NCBI RefSeq assembly: GCF_004377485.1
Contig: NZ_SNTY01000067.1
Span: 1 to 64,000, forward strand
Source: Alkanindiges illinoisensis
GTDB taxonomy: Bacteria; Pseudomonadota; Gammaproteobacteria; Pseudomonadales; Moraxellaceae
Direction of reading: 5' to 3'
DNA length: 64,000 nucleotides
Part shown: in pieces, positions 63,350 to 64,000 of the stretch
Numbering within the stretch: position 1 is the first letter of the stretch
Layout of the letters: each line of letters opens with the position of its first letter
The notes under the pieces: generated by a model
The model's input: the letters and a program-made list of their open reading frames with translations, nothing else
What the model was told of the DNA's origin: nothing
Database searches by the model: none
Program-made: the position numbers and the translations under genes

Positions 63350-64000
63350 TTAAATGTGCTGTTCATCCAGCAGTAATTGTGCCTCACGCAGGTTTAAGCT
63401 GCCTTCATAGATGGCACGGCCGGTAATCGCGCCCAGAATACCTTTTTGGCCCTTGAGCGAGCGAATGTCTTCAAGGTTGGTTACACCACCAGAAGCAATA
63501 ATCGGCAAGCCGCAATAATCGGCCAGTTGCACGGTTTGCTCTACGTTAACGCCCTGCATCATGCCATCACGGGCAATATCGGTGTATACGATGCTGGACA
63601 CGCCGGCATCAGCAAAGCGCTTGGCCAGATCAGTAGCCTTGATGTCCAAAACATTGGCCCAGCCATCAGTGGCAACCATGCCGTCTTTGGCATCAATCCC
63701 AACAATAATATGCCCGGCAAATTCCTTGCAGGCTTGCTCTACAAATTCCGGTTCCTTGGCGGCCTTGGTGCCAATAATCACAAAGGAAACCCCGGCTTCT
63801 AGATAATGGCGAATGGTGTCCATGGAGCGAATACCGCCACCAATCTGAATTGGCAATTCAGGGTGTGCGTTGGCAATGGCTTCTACTACATTCTTGTGGA
63901 TTGGCGTGCCGGCAAATGCGCCATTCAGGTCAACCAGATGCAGGCGGCGTGCACCTTCATTTACCCAGTGTGTTGCAGTAGCCACAGGGTCATCTGAAAA
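63350..64000 (-). CDS. hisA: HisA, N-terminally truncated by the window edge
   Basis: Phosphoribosyl isomerase of histidine synthesis (ProFAR to PRFAR). The visible 217 codons include the start of the frame at the edge ([14 protein letters not shown]), [53 protein letters not shown] and [12 protein letters not shown]. The frame runs unbroken to base 64000, so roughly 30 N-terminal residues, including the first catalytic Asp, lie outside the window. It is not a shorter gene from the internal GTG at 63985. Confidence 0.95.
   Translation of the reverse strand, partial: FSDDPVATATHWVNEGARRLHLVDLNGAFAGTPIHKNVVEAIANAHPELPIQIGGGIRSMDTIRHYLEAGVSFVIIGTKAAKEPEFVEQACKEFAGHIIVGIDAKDGMVATDGWANVLDIKATDLAKRFADAGVSSIVYTDIARDGMMQGVNVEQTVQLADYCGLPIIASGGVTNLEDIRSLKGQKGILGAITGRAIYEGSLNLREAQLLLDEQHI

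Noticed and set aside
1-64000. tRNA, rRNA, CRISPR arrays, IS elements, integrase or replication origin
   Set aside because: Read for on both strands; no cloverleaf-like block, repeat-spacer array, transposase frame or DnaA-box cluster was found.

Overview
The window reads as chromosomal DNA of a gammaproteobacterium of the Moraxellaceae (Acinetobacter / Alkanindiges-like). The grounds are gene content and order: nadC next to a DUF1631 gene and ampD, a pmrC-pmrA-pmrB operon, def opposite lysM-dprA-tsaC, an ABZJ_00895-family membrane protein, and a cyanide-insensitive-type cydAB. This placement rests on recognition of protein families and synteny, not on a search. No rRNA, tRNA, CRISPR array, IS element or integrase was found.

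Layout. 1-950: an unrecognised AT-rich gene and a decayed stretch. 954-3105: rph and a lipoprotein PQQ-type sugar dehydrogenase. 3183-6138: an AT-rich accessory block. It holds a proteasome/HslV-like Ntn hydrolase, divergent from a stand-alone VgrG-tail/transthyretin-like adaptor, a permuted papain-like putative effector, a membrane-anchored putative immunity protein, and a HAD phosphatase. 6190-17657: nadC, DUF1631, ampD, an SMP-30-like propeller, murJ, a BolA-family gene, sirB, an orphan parA, a lipoprotein, and a radical-SAM/DNA-metabolism pair. 17736-22337: a PAP2 phosphatase facing pmrCAB, both preceded by near-identical PmrA boxes. 22539-29936: doxX, small membrane proteins, rarA, ycgN, tsaC, dprA, lysM. 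30086-34242: def, a MocR regulator, a DUF7710 protein, and an orphan HMG-CoA reductase. 34390-37087: cydA-cydB plus a 52-residue small subunit. 37447-40457: a DUF2946 protein and a TonB-dependent copper receptor. 40812-46451: speC-like decarboxylase, a GMC oxidoreductase, YgiQ. 46507-53469: GST, WYL regulator, DUF4385, DHA2 efflux pump, YbaK, LOG. 53943-58645: a methyltransferase/flavoprotein pair, TerC-CBS-CorC, a KilAC-like protein. 58963-64000: a BLUF photoreceptor with a truncated BLUF relic in front of it, a frameshifted TauE/SafE permease, hisF, thrB2, a cold-shock/DUF1294 protein and the 3' part of hisA.

How genes work together. PmrA/PmrB very probably controls both lipid A phosphoethanolamine addition (pmrC) and the facing PAP2 phosphatase, because the two promoters share a CTTAAG-N5-TTTAAG box placed 48 nt from each start codon. 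The 3890-5509 genes have the architecture of a type VI secretion cargo module without a full VgrG. The DUF2946 gene and copper receptor form a copper-handling unit. CydA, CydB and the small protein form one quinol oxidase operon. The most novel-looking material is the 3183-5509 block.
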